A stretch of DNA of 64,000 bases from CAVQGZ01 sp964356295 (GCA_964356295.1 CAYHHE010000003.1:9274-73273); one strand, 5' to 3'; positions 40,694 through 48,917 are shown, counted from the stretch's first letter. Numbers and translations are program-made. The notes: a model not told the origin generated them from the sequence alone.

Positions 40694-40999
40694 CCACGCC
40701 TCGGCCCGGTCGGGGTCGACCGGGGTGAAGGTGACCGAGGACCGTGGCCTGGCCATCCAGTCGGCGACCGTGTCGCGCCAGGTGGCGTAGTGCGGCGTGG
40801 CCTTGTGCGCGGCCGGGGCCTCCTCGTCGGCGTACACCTCGACCAGCACGACGTGCGCCGGGTCCTCACGGTCCTGGATCACGTCGAAGCGCAGCACCCC
40901 GGGCTCGTCCCGGGATGCCTCGGCGTTTCGCCGTGTCGCATCGAGGAAGGCCTCGACCTGGCCGGGCAGCACCTGCACGTCCACGTGGACCACTCGCAT
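40661..40999 (-). CDS. Antibiotic biosynthesis monooxygenase (ABM) domain protein
   Basis: A 112-residue alpha-beta barrel protein of the ABM/YgiN group (cofactor-free quinol or polyketide monooxygenases). Conserved features are HVDVQVLPGQVEAFLDATRRNAEASRDEPGVLRFDV split across strand-helix-strand and the VEVYADEEAPAAHKATPHYATW segment with the His pair. The last ten residues are RSRQG twice, encoded by the 15-base tandem repeat. The TGA overlaps the ATG of the Fe-ADH gene in both repeat copies, so the two are co-translated. A joint aromatic or quinone reaction is inferred. Confidence 0.82.
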   Translation of the reverse strand: MRVVHVDVQVLPGQVEAFLDATRRNAEASRDEPGVLRFDVIQDREDPAHVVLVEVYADEEAPAAHKATPHYATWRDTVADWMARPRSSVTFTPVDPDRAEAWRSRQGRSRQG

Positions 41000-41037
41000 G
41001 GCCCCATCCTGCCGCCAAGACCCACCCCCCGAACGCC

Positions 41038-41092
41038 GATCTTGACGAAAGCGCCGTATCCAGTCCTGCTATGCGGCTCTAGCGTCAAGATC
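41038..41092. repeat. GATC-ended hairpin repeat (family B, locus 1)
   Basis: A 55-base imperfect inverted repeat whose outer 10 bases are exact complements (gatcttgacg ... cgtcaagatc). It lies in the divergent gap between two genes. It aligns without gaps to 49856-49910 with 44 of 55 identical positions. Confidence 0.9.
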
Positions 41093-41243
41093 AGCGCTCG
41101 AGGATCTGACCGGTGATGGTCCGCGAGGGCTCGGAACACGAGGTCCACACCCGCGAAGATGGGTGACCCTTCCAGGTCACGTGTCAAGCAGTCTTCGATA
41201 CCGGGGAATCCGACCCTGGCCAAGCGCAGGCTCCTCGTTCACC

Positions 41244-41558
41244 ATGATGCCTATGAGGAGCGTGCTGGCTCGGCTGCTGCCGGGAGTGGTGCGCGACCGG
41301 ACGTCGGACGCGGACCCGTTCGAGACCCTCGAGCTGCAGGCCCGGCTGTCACGGCTGTCGCAGGAGGTGCGGCGCCTCGACGCCGCCGGCCACGGCCGGA
41401 TCGGCACCTGGCACCATCTGCGGGCGGCCCAGGAGGCCTACGAGCGGACGCTGGACGATGCATGCCGGCTCGCGGGCATCGAGATCGAGCCTGGACGGGG
41501 CGTCGCGCACCGCCTGCTGGCCGAGGCTGCCCTCGCTGAGCGCGGCTGGCGGTGGTGA
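41244..41558 (+). CDS. Conserved hypothetical protein, helical
   Basis: About 104 residues (98-104 depending on start: ATG at 41244, 41247 or 41253). The core is predicted helical: FETLELQARLSRLSQEVRR, then GTWHHLRAAQEAYERTLDDACRLAGI and a C-terminal LLAEAALAERGWRW. The W/Y-rich pattern with YxxxLxxAC resembles a small family of uncharacterised actinobacterial proteins, but I cannot name a domain. No strong ribosome-binding site precedes any of the starts. Confidence 0.6.
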   Translation: MMPMRSVLARLLPGVVRDRTSDADPFETLELQARLSRLSQEVRRLDAAGHGRIGTWHHLRAAQEAYERTLDDACRLAGIEIEPGRGVAHRLLAEAALAERGWRW

Positions 41559-41587
41559 GGCTGCTGGAACGGTCGCCGGCGGAAGGG

Positions 41588-41947
41588 TCAGAACATCCGG
41601 TCGACGGTGTGACCCTCAGCCACGGCGCGCTTGAGGTGCATCCGTAGCGGGTCCACCCGGATCAACGCGGGCGGGGCGGCCAGCACTGCCGGGAGCTCGG
41701 CCATCATCGTGTGGAAGGCCGTGCTGGCGCGGTGGGCGTCGAGCGCGTCGTGGTCGGTGAACCACTCGTAGAGCCACACGATGTCGTCGGCCTCAGGGTC
41801 GACGGACACGATGAAGGCCTCGGTGCCCGGCTCGCCCGCCAGTGCGTCCATGTACCGGTTCATCGCGTCCAACGCCGCGGTCCGGCCCCCCGGCCGGCAC
41901 ACCAGCCGGACGAACAGGCCCACGCGTCCAGGCAGCAGGGCTCCCAT
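41588..41947 (-). CDS. Putative quinol monooxygenase (ABM family), second copy
   Basis: About 119 residues of ABM fold: GLFVRLVCRPGGRTAALDAMNRYMDAL, EAFIVSVDPEADDIVWLYEWFTDHDALDAHR, then the HRASTAF-His motif. The start is uncertain. ATG at 41947 has AGGA 8 bases upstream. GTG at 41971 or 41986 would add up to 13 residues and overlap the end of the upstream flavoprotein gene. The close spacing behind that gene suggests co-transcription. Confidence 0.75.
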   Translation of the reverse strand: MGALLPGRVGLFVRLVCRPGGRTAALDAMNRYMDALAGEPGTEAFIVSVDPEADDIVWLYEWFTDHDALDAHRASTAFHTMMAELPAVLAAPPALIRVDPLRMHLKRAVAEGHTVDRMF

Positions 41948-41975
41948 CGGACGGTCCTGGGCGTCCTCCACACCG

Positions 41976-43157
41976 CTAGTGAACACCCGGGTCGGTCGCT
42001 GCGCGCGTGGAGCGCGGTCGCGGCGGGCTGATCAGCTGGCTGACGACGGCGCGCAGCAGGCGGGCGGTGAGTGCACCGTCGGCGAGCGCCATCTCGACGA
42101 GGTCGTCGAAGACCGGCCCGCGAGCCGCGCCGGCGCGGATGCCGGCGTCCACCAGCGCCGGCCGTCGCGAGAGCCGGGCCACCGCGCCGACGTCGCGGTG
42201 GTGCCGTCCCAACGCGGCCCGCAGGGCGCGTCGATAGGCGCGTCCTGGGTCGTCGGCCAGCATCGCGCTCCGTCCGGCGCACCTGCCCGACAACGCCGCG
42301 TAGTAGATGCCCTCCCCGGAGGTGGGGTTGACCAGGCTGAGCGCGTCCCCGGCCAGCAGCACGCGCCCGTCAGGCTGGCTCGGGCGCCAGGACGACAGCG
42401 GCAGCAGGTGCCCCCGGACGTCACGGAGCGTCCCGGCCCACGGCACTCCGCGGCGCAGCCCGTCCAGCAGATCGGTCCTGGTGGGCCGGTCGGTCCCGGT
42501 GAGCAGCACCCCGTAGCCGACGTTGGCGGTGCCGTCGCCGATGGGGAACGACCAGGCGTATGCCGGCCAGCGCTGGGAGTCCATGGTGATGGCCTGCTCG
42601 GTGGGGACCTCGTCCGGGACGTCGCAGTACGCCCGCATGGCCACGGCCGCGTGGCCGGGCGGCTGGTCGGGCAGCCCGAGGCTTCGGCGAACCACGCTGC
42701 CGGGTCCGTCCGCACCGACGACCACCTCTGCCCGCACGGTGCCGTCGACCACGACCTGGTCGGTCTCAGCCCGGACGGTGCGGACCCGCTGACACCGCAG
42801 CACCGCCCCCGCCGCGACGGCCGCCTCGACCAGGCGCGCGTCGAGCACCCGGCGGGGGACCACGTGGGCCGGCCGGCGCATGTCGTGGGTCGCGGCGGCA
42901 CCGGTCGTGCCCCGAAGGGTGAGCCGGTGGACGGCGCGGTAGCCGGTCACGACGTCGTCGACGCCGAGTCCGGCCCACACGTCCAGCGCCTGTGGGGCCA
43001 CCCCGTCGCCGCAGGGCTTGTCGCGCGGGAAGTCCGAGCGGTCCAGCAGCAGCACCCGCGCCGACGGCCTGGCCGCCAGGGCGGCGAGCGCCGTGGTCGC
43101 GCCGGCGGGTCCGGCGCCCACCACCACCAGGTCCCACCGGTCCTGGGCGTCCGTCAC
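41976..43157 (-). CDS. Geranylgeranyl reductase family flavoprotein (1)
   Basis: A 393-residue FAD-dependent oxidoreductase. The dinucleotide-binding GAGPAG is at 14-19, the family signature DKPCGDG at 46-52, and the second FAD motif is GRVLLAGDALSLVNPTSGEGI. These enzymes reduce isoprenoid side chains (geranylgeranyl groups, menaquinone) or act as aromatic monooxygenases. GTG start at 43157. It is divergent from a second paralogue 100 bases away and followed by an ABM monooxygenase, so quinone or isoprenoid chemistry is the shared theme (inference). Confidence 0.85.
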   Translation of the reverse strand: MTDAQDRWDLVVVGAGPAGATTALAALAARPSARVLLLDRSDFPRDKPCGDGVAPQALDVWAGLGVDDVVTGYRAVHRLTLRGTTGAAATHDMRRPAHVVPRRVLDARLVEAAVAAGAVLRCQRVRTVRAETDQVVVDGTVRAEVVVGADGPGSVVRRSLGLPDQPPGHAAVAMRAYCDVPDEVPTEQAITMDSQRWPAYAWSFPIGDGTANVGYGVLLTGTDRPTRTDLLDGLRRGVPWAGTLRDVRGHLLPLSSWRPSQPDGRVLLAGDALSLVNPTSGEGIYYAALSGRCAGRSAMLADDPGRAYRRALRAALGRHHRDVGAVARLSRRPALVDAGIRAGAARGPVFDDLVEMALADGALTARLLRAVVSQLISPPRPRSTRAATDPGVH

Positions 43158-43257
43158 GGACGCGACGGTGCCACGACCGTCCTGCGCCGGCGACCCCGGG
43201 AGCCGGTGATCGGTTCGCCGGTTGGGCTGGACGGCGGCGGACAGGGACACTGGGGTG

Positions 43258-44502
43258 ATGTCCGTCCACGACACCCTGCGAGCCGACGTGCTCGTCGTCG
43301 GCGCTGGGCCCGCCGGCTCGGCCGCGGCCGCCTGGGCCGCCCGTGGCGGGCGTGACGTGCTGCTGGCTGACGCCGCCACCTTCCCCCGTGACAAGCCCTG
43401 CGGCGACGGACTGACCCCGCGCGCCGTCGCCGAGCTCCGCCACCTCGGGCTCGCCGTATGGCTCTCCGGCCGAGCGGTCAACCGCGGGCTGCGCGCAGCC
43501 GGCTTCGGCCAGGTCCTGCACCTGCCCTGGCCCGGGGGCTCGCTCCCGGCGCACGGGGGAGCGGTCCCGCGCCTCGAGCTCGACGCGACCATCCGGGACG
43601 TGGCGGTGGCTGCCGGCGCGAAGACCCTCGACGCGTCCCGCGCGGTCGGTGTGGACCGGGTGTCGGGCCGCGTGGAGGCCGTCCACCTGCGTCGCGGCGC
43701 CGACACCGTCACCGTGCGGTGCCGCCAGCTCGTCGTCGCCGACGGCGCCCGGTCCCAGCTCGGCCGGGCCCTGGGCCGTACCTGGCACCGCGACACCGCC
43801 TACGGCGTGGCGGCTCGTGGTTACATCTCCTCGCAGCGCAGCAACGATCCGTGGATCTCCTCGCACCTGGAGCTGCGCGGCACCGAGAACGAGCTGCTCT
43901 CCGGCTATGGCTGGGTCTTCCCGCTCGGCGACGGCCAGGTCAACATCGGGGTGGGCACTCTGGCCACCGCGTCCCGTCCCGCCGAGGTCAACCTGCGACA
44001 GCTGCTGGCCCACTACGCCGACATGCGTCGCGACGACTGGGCGCTGCGCGGCGGCGTGCGCGCACCCTGGTCGGCCCTGCTCCCGATGGGTGGGGCGGTG
44101 TCCGGGGTCGCCGGGCCGAACTGGGTGCTCGTCGGCGACGCCGCGGGCTGTGTCAATCCGCTCAACGGGGAGGGCATCGACTACGGGCTGGAGACCGGAC
44201 GGATGGCCGCCGAGCTGCTGGCCCAGCGTGACGACCTGTCCGCGGCCTGGCCTGCGCTGCTGAGCCGCAGCTACGGTGAGGCGTTCTCGATCGCGCGGCG
44301 TCTGGCGGGGCTGCTCACCGTCCCCGGTCTGCTCCCCGCAGCCGGCCCGATCGGCATGCGGTCACGGACGCTGATGACCCTGGCGTTGCGGGTGATGGGC
44401 AACCTCATCACGCCGGAGGACCAGGACCTGCTCGCCCATGTCTGGCGTGGCGCCGGGCGGCTGTCGTTGCGGCTGGACGAGCGGCCGCCCTTCCAGGCCT
44501 AG
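43258..44502 (+). CDS. Geranylgeranyl reductase family flavoprotein (2), MenJ-like
   Basis: A 414-residue paralogue of the divergent neighbour: GAGPAG at 15-20, DKPCGDG at 45-51, and GDAAGCVNPLNGEGIDYGLETGRMAAE as the C-terminal FAD motif. The extended C-terminus (about 330-414) with hydrophobic helices fits menaquinone-reductase MenJ (Rv0561c type), which saturates one isoprene unit of menaquinone. The ATG at 43258 follows an in-frame GTG at 43255; either may be used. The products of the two paralogues may be sequential or alternative. Confidence 0.87.
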   Translation: MSVHDTLRADVLVVGAGPAGSAAAAWAARGGRDVLLADAATFPRDKPCGDGLTPRAVAELRHLGLAVWLSGRAVNRGLRAAGFGQVLHLPWPGGSLPAHGGAVPRLELDATIRDVAVAAGAKTLDASRAVGVDRVSGRVEAVHLRRGADTVTVRCRQLVVADGARSQLGRALGRTWHRDTAYGVAARGYISSQRSNDPWISSHLELRGTENELLSGYGWVFPLGDGQVNIGVGTLATASRPAEVNLRQLLAHYADMRRDDWALRGGVRAPWSALLPMGGAVSGVAGPNWVLVGDAAGCVNPLNGEGIDYGLETGRMAAELLAQRDDLSAAWPALLSRSYGEAFSIARRLAGLLTVPGLLPAAGPIGMRSRTLMTLALRVMGNLITPEDQDLLAHVWRGAGRLSLRLDERPPFQA

Positions 44503-44527
44503 TCTCCCCGGTCGTGATGCCTCACCC

Positions 44528-44675
44528 TTGATCAGCGCGGGATAGGTGTGGTGGATCCTTTGATCAGAGCGCCGTAGGTGTTGCCAGGACGACACCTACG
44601 GCGCCCTGATCATCTCTGGAACCACCACGCAGGCGCGCTGATCAAGCCTCAACCACCACCAGAGCGCCGTGATCA
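44528..44675. repeat. TGATCA-bounded repeat cluster (family A, locus 2)
   Basis: Five TGATCA sites in about 150 bases of a 314-base convergent intergenic stretch. The core hairpin has 21-base arms at 44561-44581 and 44592-44612 (20 of 21 paired) and a 10-base loop. It is the better-preserved relative of 6976-7027. Half-units ending in GCGCTGATCA or CCGTGATCA follow. The rest of 44676-44816 is GC-rich with a short inverted repeat at 44683-44700 and no gene. Confidence 0.9.
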
Positions 44676-44816
44676 AGGGTGAGCCCCCACCGGCGGGGGC
44701 CACACGTGGACGCCCGAAGCCCGCGACGCCCATCCCTGCGCGGCCGTGATGTCGGCGCCTCATGGACGCGGCTCGCGGCCGACAAGGTCTCGCGCCAGGG
44801 CCGATCCCGGGTCGGA

Positions 44817-45581
44817 CTACCAGACCCGCTCGGGGACCCCTGCCTCGCGCTCCAGCGACAGCGCCGGGGCGAACTCGGACTCCGCGTACCGTCCCACTCG
44901 CCAGGTGTGCACCGCGTCCACCCCGGCCCCGAGTGTCCCGCCCACGATCGGGATGCCGCGCGCCAGGGTCAGCGTCACGCTCTTGGCTGTGACGCGGGCA
45001 AGCAGCTGCTGTCCCACCGTGGCCGTCAGGCGCACCCTCACCTCCTCGTCCACCAGCGGCGGTCCGAACGCGAGGTCGCGTGGCGTGCCCGGCAGGTCTC
45101 CGGACTCGATCGCCTCGCGGACGCCTTCGTCGCCGAGGATCGCGGCCATGGCCGCGATACGCACCCGGGGCGCGGCCAGGTCGTGTCCGCGCAGGTGAGC
45201 GATCGCGGCGGACATCCGCAGCTGCAGCGCGCCGAGCCCGGCGACGTTGGCCGGAAGGGTGATCGGCAGCGCCATGACGCCACCGACCTGGGTGACGAAC
45301 CCTCCGACGCCGGCGAGTCGCACGTGCTGCTCGATGACGGCCTTGATTGCGCGCTCGGTGTCGCCGGTTGCGACGAGGTGACGGCTGGCGGTCTCACGGG
45401 AGCCCGGGAACCCCTGGACACCGTCGATGGCCCGGTTGAGGAACGTGCGTGACGCCCCGGTCGCCGCCACCGGGGCGACCCGGCGGCCCGCCTCGGCGGC
45501 GGCCATCAGCGCGAAGGTGCGGCGGAGGTTCACGAGACCACGGTACGCAGTGAGCGGGCCCCGCGACAGCAGGCGGCCCAC
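44817..45581 (-). CDS. EcsC family protein
   Basis: A 254-residue protein with the EcsC-like arrangement of hydrophobic helices: VGGFVTQVGGVMALPITLPANVAGLGALQLRMSAAIAHL, then IRIAAMAAILGD and a C-terminal GIPIVGGTLGAGVDAVHTWRVGRYAE. These proteins are of uncertain function and are often membrane-associated. It converges on the repeat cluster and is divergent from aat. The start is the ATG at 45581; no regulatory feature is obvious. Confidence 0.72.
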   Translation of the reverse strand: MGRLLSRGPLTAYRGLVNLRRTFALMAAAEAGRRVAPVAATGASRTFLNRAIDGVQGFPGSRETASRHLVATGDTERAIKAVIEQHVRLAGVGGFVTQVGGVMALPITLPANVAGLGALQLRMSAAIAHLRGHDLAAPRVRIAAMAAILGDEGVREAIESGDLPGTPRDLAFGPPLVDEEVRVRLTATVGQQLLARVTAKSVTLTLARGIPIVGGTLGAGVDAVHTWRVGRYAESEFAPALSLEREAGVPERVW

Positions 45582-45598
45582 GGCAGGACAATCGTGGC

Positions 45599-46324
45599 GT
45601 GGTCACGCCGGTGGTCGTCGAACCCCCCGAGACGGGGTGGCGGTTCGGCGACCCCGCGGACTGGCCGGCCGACGACCTGGTCGGGGTCGGCGCTGACCTC
45701 CAGCCGGGGACGCTGCTGGCCGCGTATCGTCGCGGGCTGTTCCCCATGCCGGTCGGACGGGGTCGCCGTCGCCTGCTGGGCTGGTGGTCCCCAGACCCGC
45801 GGGGGGTGATCCCGGTGGACCGACTGACGGTGTCACGGTCACTTCGCGCGGCCACCCGGCGCTTCGAGATCCGCCTGGACACCGCCTTCGACGAGGTCGT
45901 CGCTCGCTGCGGCGACCCCCGGCGACCCCACGGTTGGCTCAGCCCGGCGATGGCCGCGGCCTACCGCGAGCTGCACCGACTGGGCTGGGCACACTCGGTG
46001 GAGGCATGGACTCTGGACGGCCGGCTGGCCGGCGGGCTGTACGGCGTCGGGATCGGCGGGTTCTTCGCCGGGGAGTCGATGTGGCACGAACCGCAGCCGT
46101 TCGGGAGGGACGCCTCCAAGGTGGCGCTGGTGGCACTCGTCGGCCTGCTCGGTGCCGACGGCGACGGCGTGTGCCGACTGCTCGACATCCAGTGGCGCAC
46201 ACCGCACCTGGCCAGCCTCGGCGCGGTCGAGATCCCTCGGACGCTCTACCTGGCCCGCCTTCGCGACGCCATGGGTGGTCCGTCCGTCGAGTGGACCGCT
46301 GACGCCGCAGCCCGAGGCGTGTGA
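45599..46324 (+). CDS. aat: Leucyl/phenylalanyl-tRNA--protein transferase
   Basis: A 241-residue enzyme that adds Leu or Phe from tRNA to N-terminal Arg/Lys for N-end-rule degradation. Hallmarks are AYRRGLFPM, GWWSPDPRGVIP, GGLYGVGIGGFFAGESMWHEPQPFGRDASKVAL and DIQWRTPHLASLGAVEIPR. The N-terminal PPxxW-like segment is short but present. It lies 10 bases before fpg and is probably co-transcribed. The partner ClpS/ClpAP system is not in the window. Confidence 0.94.
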   Translation: MVTPVVVEPPETGWRFGDPADWPADDLVGVGADLQPGTLLAAYRRGLFPMPVGRGRRRLLGWWSPDPRGVIPVDRLTVSRSLRAATRRFEIRLDTAFDEVVARCGDPRRPHGWLSPAMAAAYRELHRLGWAHSVEAWTLDGRLAGGLYGVGIGGFFAGESMWHEPQPFGRDASKVALVALVGLLGADGDGVCRLLDIQWRTPHLASLGAVEIPRTLYLARLRDAMGGPSVEWTADAAARGV

Positions 46325-46334
46325 GGATGCCGGG

Positions 46335-47204
46335 ATGCCGGAGCTGCCCGAGGTGCAGGCGCTCACCGTCTTCCTGGCCGAGCGCGCGGTCCGAGACGTT
46401 GTGGCGGGCGTGGACGTCGCGGCGTTCAACGTGCTCAAGACGGTCGACCCGCCCCTGTCGTCACTGGCGGGCCTCGCCGTCACCGACGTCACTCGGCACG
46501 GCAAGTTCCTCGACATCGACGTCGACGGGCTGCACCTGGTGCTGCACCTGGCCCGAGCCGGCTGGTTGGGCTGGCGTGAGCCGTCCGCCGCCCCGGCCAA
46601 GCCCGCTCGACCCGGCAAGGGCCCGCTCGCCCTGCGCGTCCGGCTGGCCAGCGGGGCGTCCATGGATGTCACCGAGGCCGGCACCCAGAAGAGGCTCTCC
46701 GCGTACCTGGTGCGCGACCCGCGCGATGTCCCCGGGGTGGCCTCGCTCGGTCCCGACCCGCTCGACCGCGCCTTCACCGTGGACGCGCTGGGCGCCGTGC
46801 TCGACGCGGCGGGCGGTGCCCAGCTCAAGGGGGTGCTGCGCGACCAGCAGCGGATCGCCGGTATCGGCAACGCCTACTCCGACGACGTGCTCCACGCAGC
46901 GCGTCTCTCACCGTTCCGCTCGGCCGCTGCGTTGGGCCCTGCCGAGCGAGTCCGGCTGCACACGGCGATCGTCGAAGTGCTCGGCGACGCGGTGACCCGG
47001 TCCGCGGGCCTGCCGGCCGGGGAGCTCAAGGACTCCAAGCGCGCCGGGATGCGCGTGCACGGGCGCACCGGCCAGCCGTGCCCGGTCTGCGGGGACACCG
47101 TTCGTGAGGTCGCGTTCGCCGACTCGTCCCTGCAGTACTGCCCGACCTGCCAGACCGATGGCAGGCCACTGGCCGACCGCCGGATGTCCCGGCTGCTGCG
47201 CTGA
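46335..47204 (+). CDS. DNA glycosylase, Fpg/Nei family
   Basis: A 289-residue base-excision repair glycosylase/AP lyase. The catalytic P2-E3 (MPELPEV) and the buried K57 (TRHGKFLD) are in place. The C-terminal zinc finger has C249, C252, C269 and C272 (CPVC and CPTC). The helix-two-turn-helix is visible in GIGNAYSDDVLHAARLSPF. Fpg versus Nei specificity cannot be fixed; actinobacterial Nei2-like proteins have similar spacing. ATG at 46335. Confidence 0.92.
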   Translation: MPELPEVQALTVFLAERAVRDVVAGVDVAAFNVLKTVDPPLSSLAGLAVTDVTRHGKFLDIDVDGLHLVLHLARAGWLGWREPSAAPAKPARPGKGPLALRVRLASGASMDVTEAGTQKRLSAYLVRDPRDVPGVASLGPDPLDRAFTVDALGAVLDAAGGAQLKGVLRDQQRIAGIGNAYSDDVLHAARLSPFRSAAALGPAERVRLHTAIVEVLGDAVTRSAGLPAGELKDSKRAGMRVHGRTGQPCPVCGDTVREVAFADSSLQYCPTCQTDGRPLADRRMSRLLR

Positions 47205-47283
47205 TCAAGCCGCGATGGCGAGACTCTGCCTCTCTCTACGTGTCTGTAGGGATTCCGCTAGATACCGGCATACAGTTCGATAC

Positions 47284-48489
47284 ATGGACCCGATCCGCAA
47301 CCCGTACGCCCCGGGCGCTGGTCAGCGTCCACCCGAGCTGGCCGGACGCGACAGCGAATTGGCGGCGGTCGAGGTCGCGCTGGAGCGAGCGGCGCGCGGA
47401 CGGCCCGAGCGCAGCGTCGTGCTCGTGGGGCTGCGCGGGGTCGGCAAGACCGTCCTGCTCAACGCCGTGCGCTCGCGCGCCATCGAGCGTCTGTGGGGGA
47501 CTGCGAAGCTGGAGGTGCGTGCCGGGCACCCCATCAGGCGACCGATCGCGTCCGCCCTTCACCTGGCGGTGCGCGAGCTGGGGGTACGTCATCGCGACCC
47601 GGCCCGAGTCGAGCAGTTCCTCGGCGTTCTCAAGGCGTTCGCGCTGCGCTCGGCATCCGATCGGGCGACGCTGCGGGAGCGTTGGCAGCCGGGGATCGAC
47701 GTGCCGGCGTCCAGCGGGCGGGCCGACACCGGCGACATCGAGATCGACCTGGTCGAGGTCCTGGTCGACGCCGCTGACCTGGCGCGCGACGTCGGCACGG
47801 GCGTCGCGCTGTTCCTGGACGAGATGCAGGACCTCACCGAGCAGGACGCCTCCGCGCTGTGCGCGGCCTTCCACGAGATCTCCCAGCAGGGGCTGCCGCT
47901 GGTGCTGGTCGGCGCGGGGCTGCCGCACGTGCCCGCAACCCTGGCGGCGTCCAAGTCGTACTCCGAGCGGTTGTTCCGCTACGTCCGCGTCGACCGCCTC
48001 GAGCGGGCCGCGGCCGAGCAGGCCTGGGTGGCGCCCGCGGCCGAGGAGGGAGTGGTGTTCAGCCCCGACGCGATCGAGGCGCTCTACTCGGCCACGGACG
48101 GGTACCCGTACTTCGTCCAGGCGTACGGCAAGGCGGTCTGGGACGTTGCGCCCGGCTCGCCGGTCACGGCAGCCGACGTGCACGTGGCGGCTCCGCTGGC
48201 CCGGGCGGACCTCGGCGTCGGGTTCTTCGGCAGCCGGTACGAGCGGGCTACCCCGGCCGAGCGTGACTACCTGCAGGCGATGGCGTCCCTGGTGGACCAG
48301 TCACCCGGTGGTGAGGGCGCCGTGCCCACGTCGGCGGTGGCAGCCGCTCTGGGACGCAAGCCCTCGTCGCTGTCCCCGGCGCGCGACGCGCTGCTGAAGA
48401 AGGGGCTGGTCTACTCGACCGAGCGGGGCCGCATCGCCTTCACCGTCCCCCACTTCGCGGCGTTCTTGCGCGATCAGCCCCCGCCCTGA
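47284..48489 (+). CDS. Orphan AAA/STAND-like ATPase with winged-helix C-terminus
   Basis: A 401-residue P-loop ATPase. Walker A is GLRGVGKT at 49-56, and Walker B LFLDE at 176-180 is followed by the sensor-like MQDLT. The N-terminus MDPIRNPYAPGAGQRPPELAGR is widespread in actinobacterial single-gene ATPases. Residues about 300-395 look like a winged helix (AVPTSAVAAALGRKPSSLSPARDALLKKGLV), giving an Orc1/MSP-like layout. No partner gene lies beside it. The function is unknown; a role in DNA binding or defence is only inference. Confidence 0.8.
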   Translation: MDPIRNPYAPGAGQRPPELAGRDSELAAVEVALERAARGRPERSVVLVGLRGVGKTVLLNAVRSRAIERLWGTAKLEVRAGHPIRRPIASALHLAVRELGVRHRDPARVEQFLGVLKAFALRSASDRATLRERWQPGIDVPASSGRADTGDIEIDLVEVLVDAADLARDVGTGVALFLDEMQDLTEQDASALCAAFHEISQQGLPLVLVGAGLPHVPATLAASKSYSERLFRYVRVDRLERAAAEQAWVAPAAEEGVVFSPDAIEALYSATDGYPYFVQAYGKAVWDVAPGSPVTAADVHVAAPLARADLGVGFFGSRYERATPAERDYLQAMASLVDQSPGGEGAVPTSAVAAALGRKPSSLSPARDALLKKGLVYSTERGRIAFTVPHFAAFLRDQPPP

Positions 48490-48648
48490 CTGTTGTCCGG
48501 TCCCGGCGATTCCGAGGACTGCTCGGGAGCATGAGACACGGTGCGACAGATCCGTGCTCATGCCAGGCGTTGTGAGAAACGGGGCTGGTGAAGCTGGAAC
48601 ACCGCCGAGGCCCGGGTGTCGGTGTCGACATGAGTCACCGACTCAAGC

Positions 48649-48680
48649 GGTAGCATCACATGTCCTACTAGGGTAGCATC
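48649..48680 (+). promoter_or_regulatory. Putative operator of the toxin-antitoxin operon
   Basis: The 9-mer ggtagcatc occurs twice, at 48649-48657 and 48672-48680, 23 bases apart. Between them lies the near-palindrome cctactaggg. The second copy ends 6 bases before the antitoxin ATG. Such paired sites upstream of RHH antitoxin genes are typical autorepressor operators. Confidence 0.55.
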
Positions 48681-48686
48681 CCAGGG

Positions 48687-48917
48687 ATGAAGGTGAGTAT
48701 CAGCGTGTCCGAGGAGGACCTCGCCGTCCTGGACCGCTACGCGAAGGCGGCGGGGCTGCCGTCGCGTTCGGCGGCAATCCAGAAGGCGATCCGCATGCTG
48801 GGCGACCCTGAGCTGGAGGGCGCCTACGCGGCCGCGTGGGACGAGTGGGAAGCCTCGGGAGACGCTGCGGACTGGGAAGGCACCGTCGCCGACGGGCTAG
48901 TCGATGCTGCGCGGTGA
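48687..48917 (+). CDS. mazE: Antitoxin, ribbon-helix-helix (MazE-type)
   Basis: A 76-residue protein. The N-terminal about 45 residues form a CopG-like ribbon-helix-helix (KVSISVSEEDLAVLDRYAKAAGLPSRSAAIQKAI), used to bind its own operator. The acidic, Trp-containing C-terminal tail (EWEASGDAADWEGTV) would wrap the toxin. The stop overlaps the toxin start by 14 bases. ATG at 48687. Confidence 0.88.
   Translation: MKVSISVSEEDLAVLDRYAKAAGLPSRSAAIQKAIRMLGDPELEGAYAAAWDEWEASGDAADWEGTVADGLVDAAR

Noticed and set aside
40506..40869. Extended Fe-ADH frame running through the N run into the monooxygenase region
   Set aside because: The translation through N is artificial, and the ATG at 40509 gives a full-length family member.
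44683..44700. Intrinsic terminator at the gcccccaccggcgggggc inverted repeat
   Set aside because: The stem leaves almost no loop and no T-run follows on either strand.
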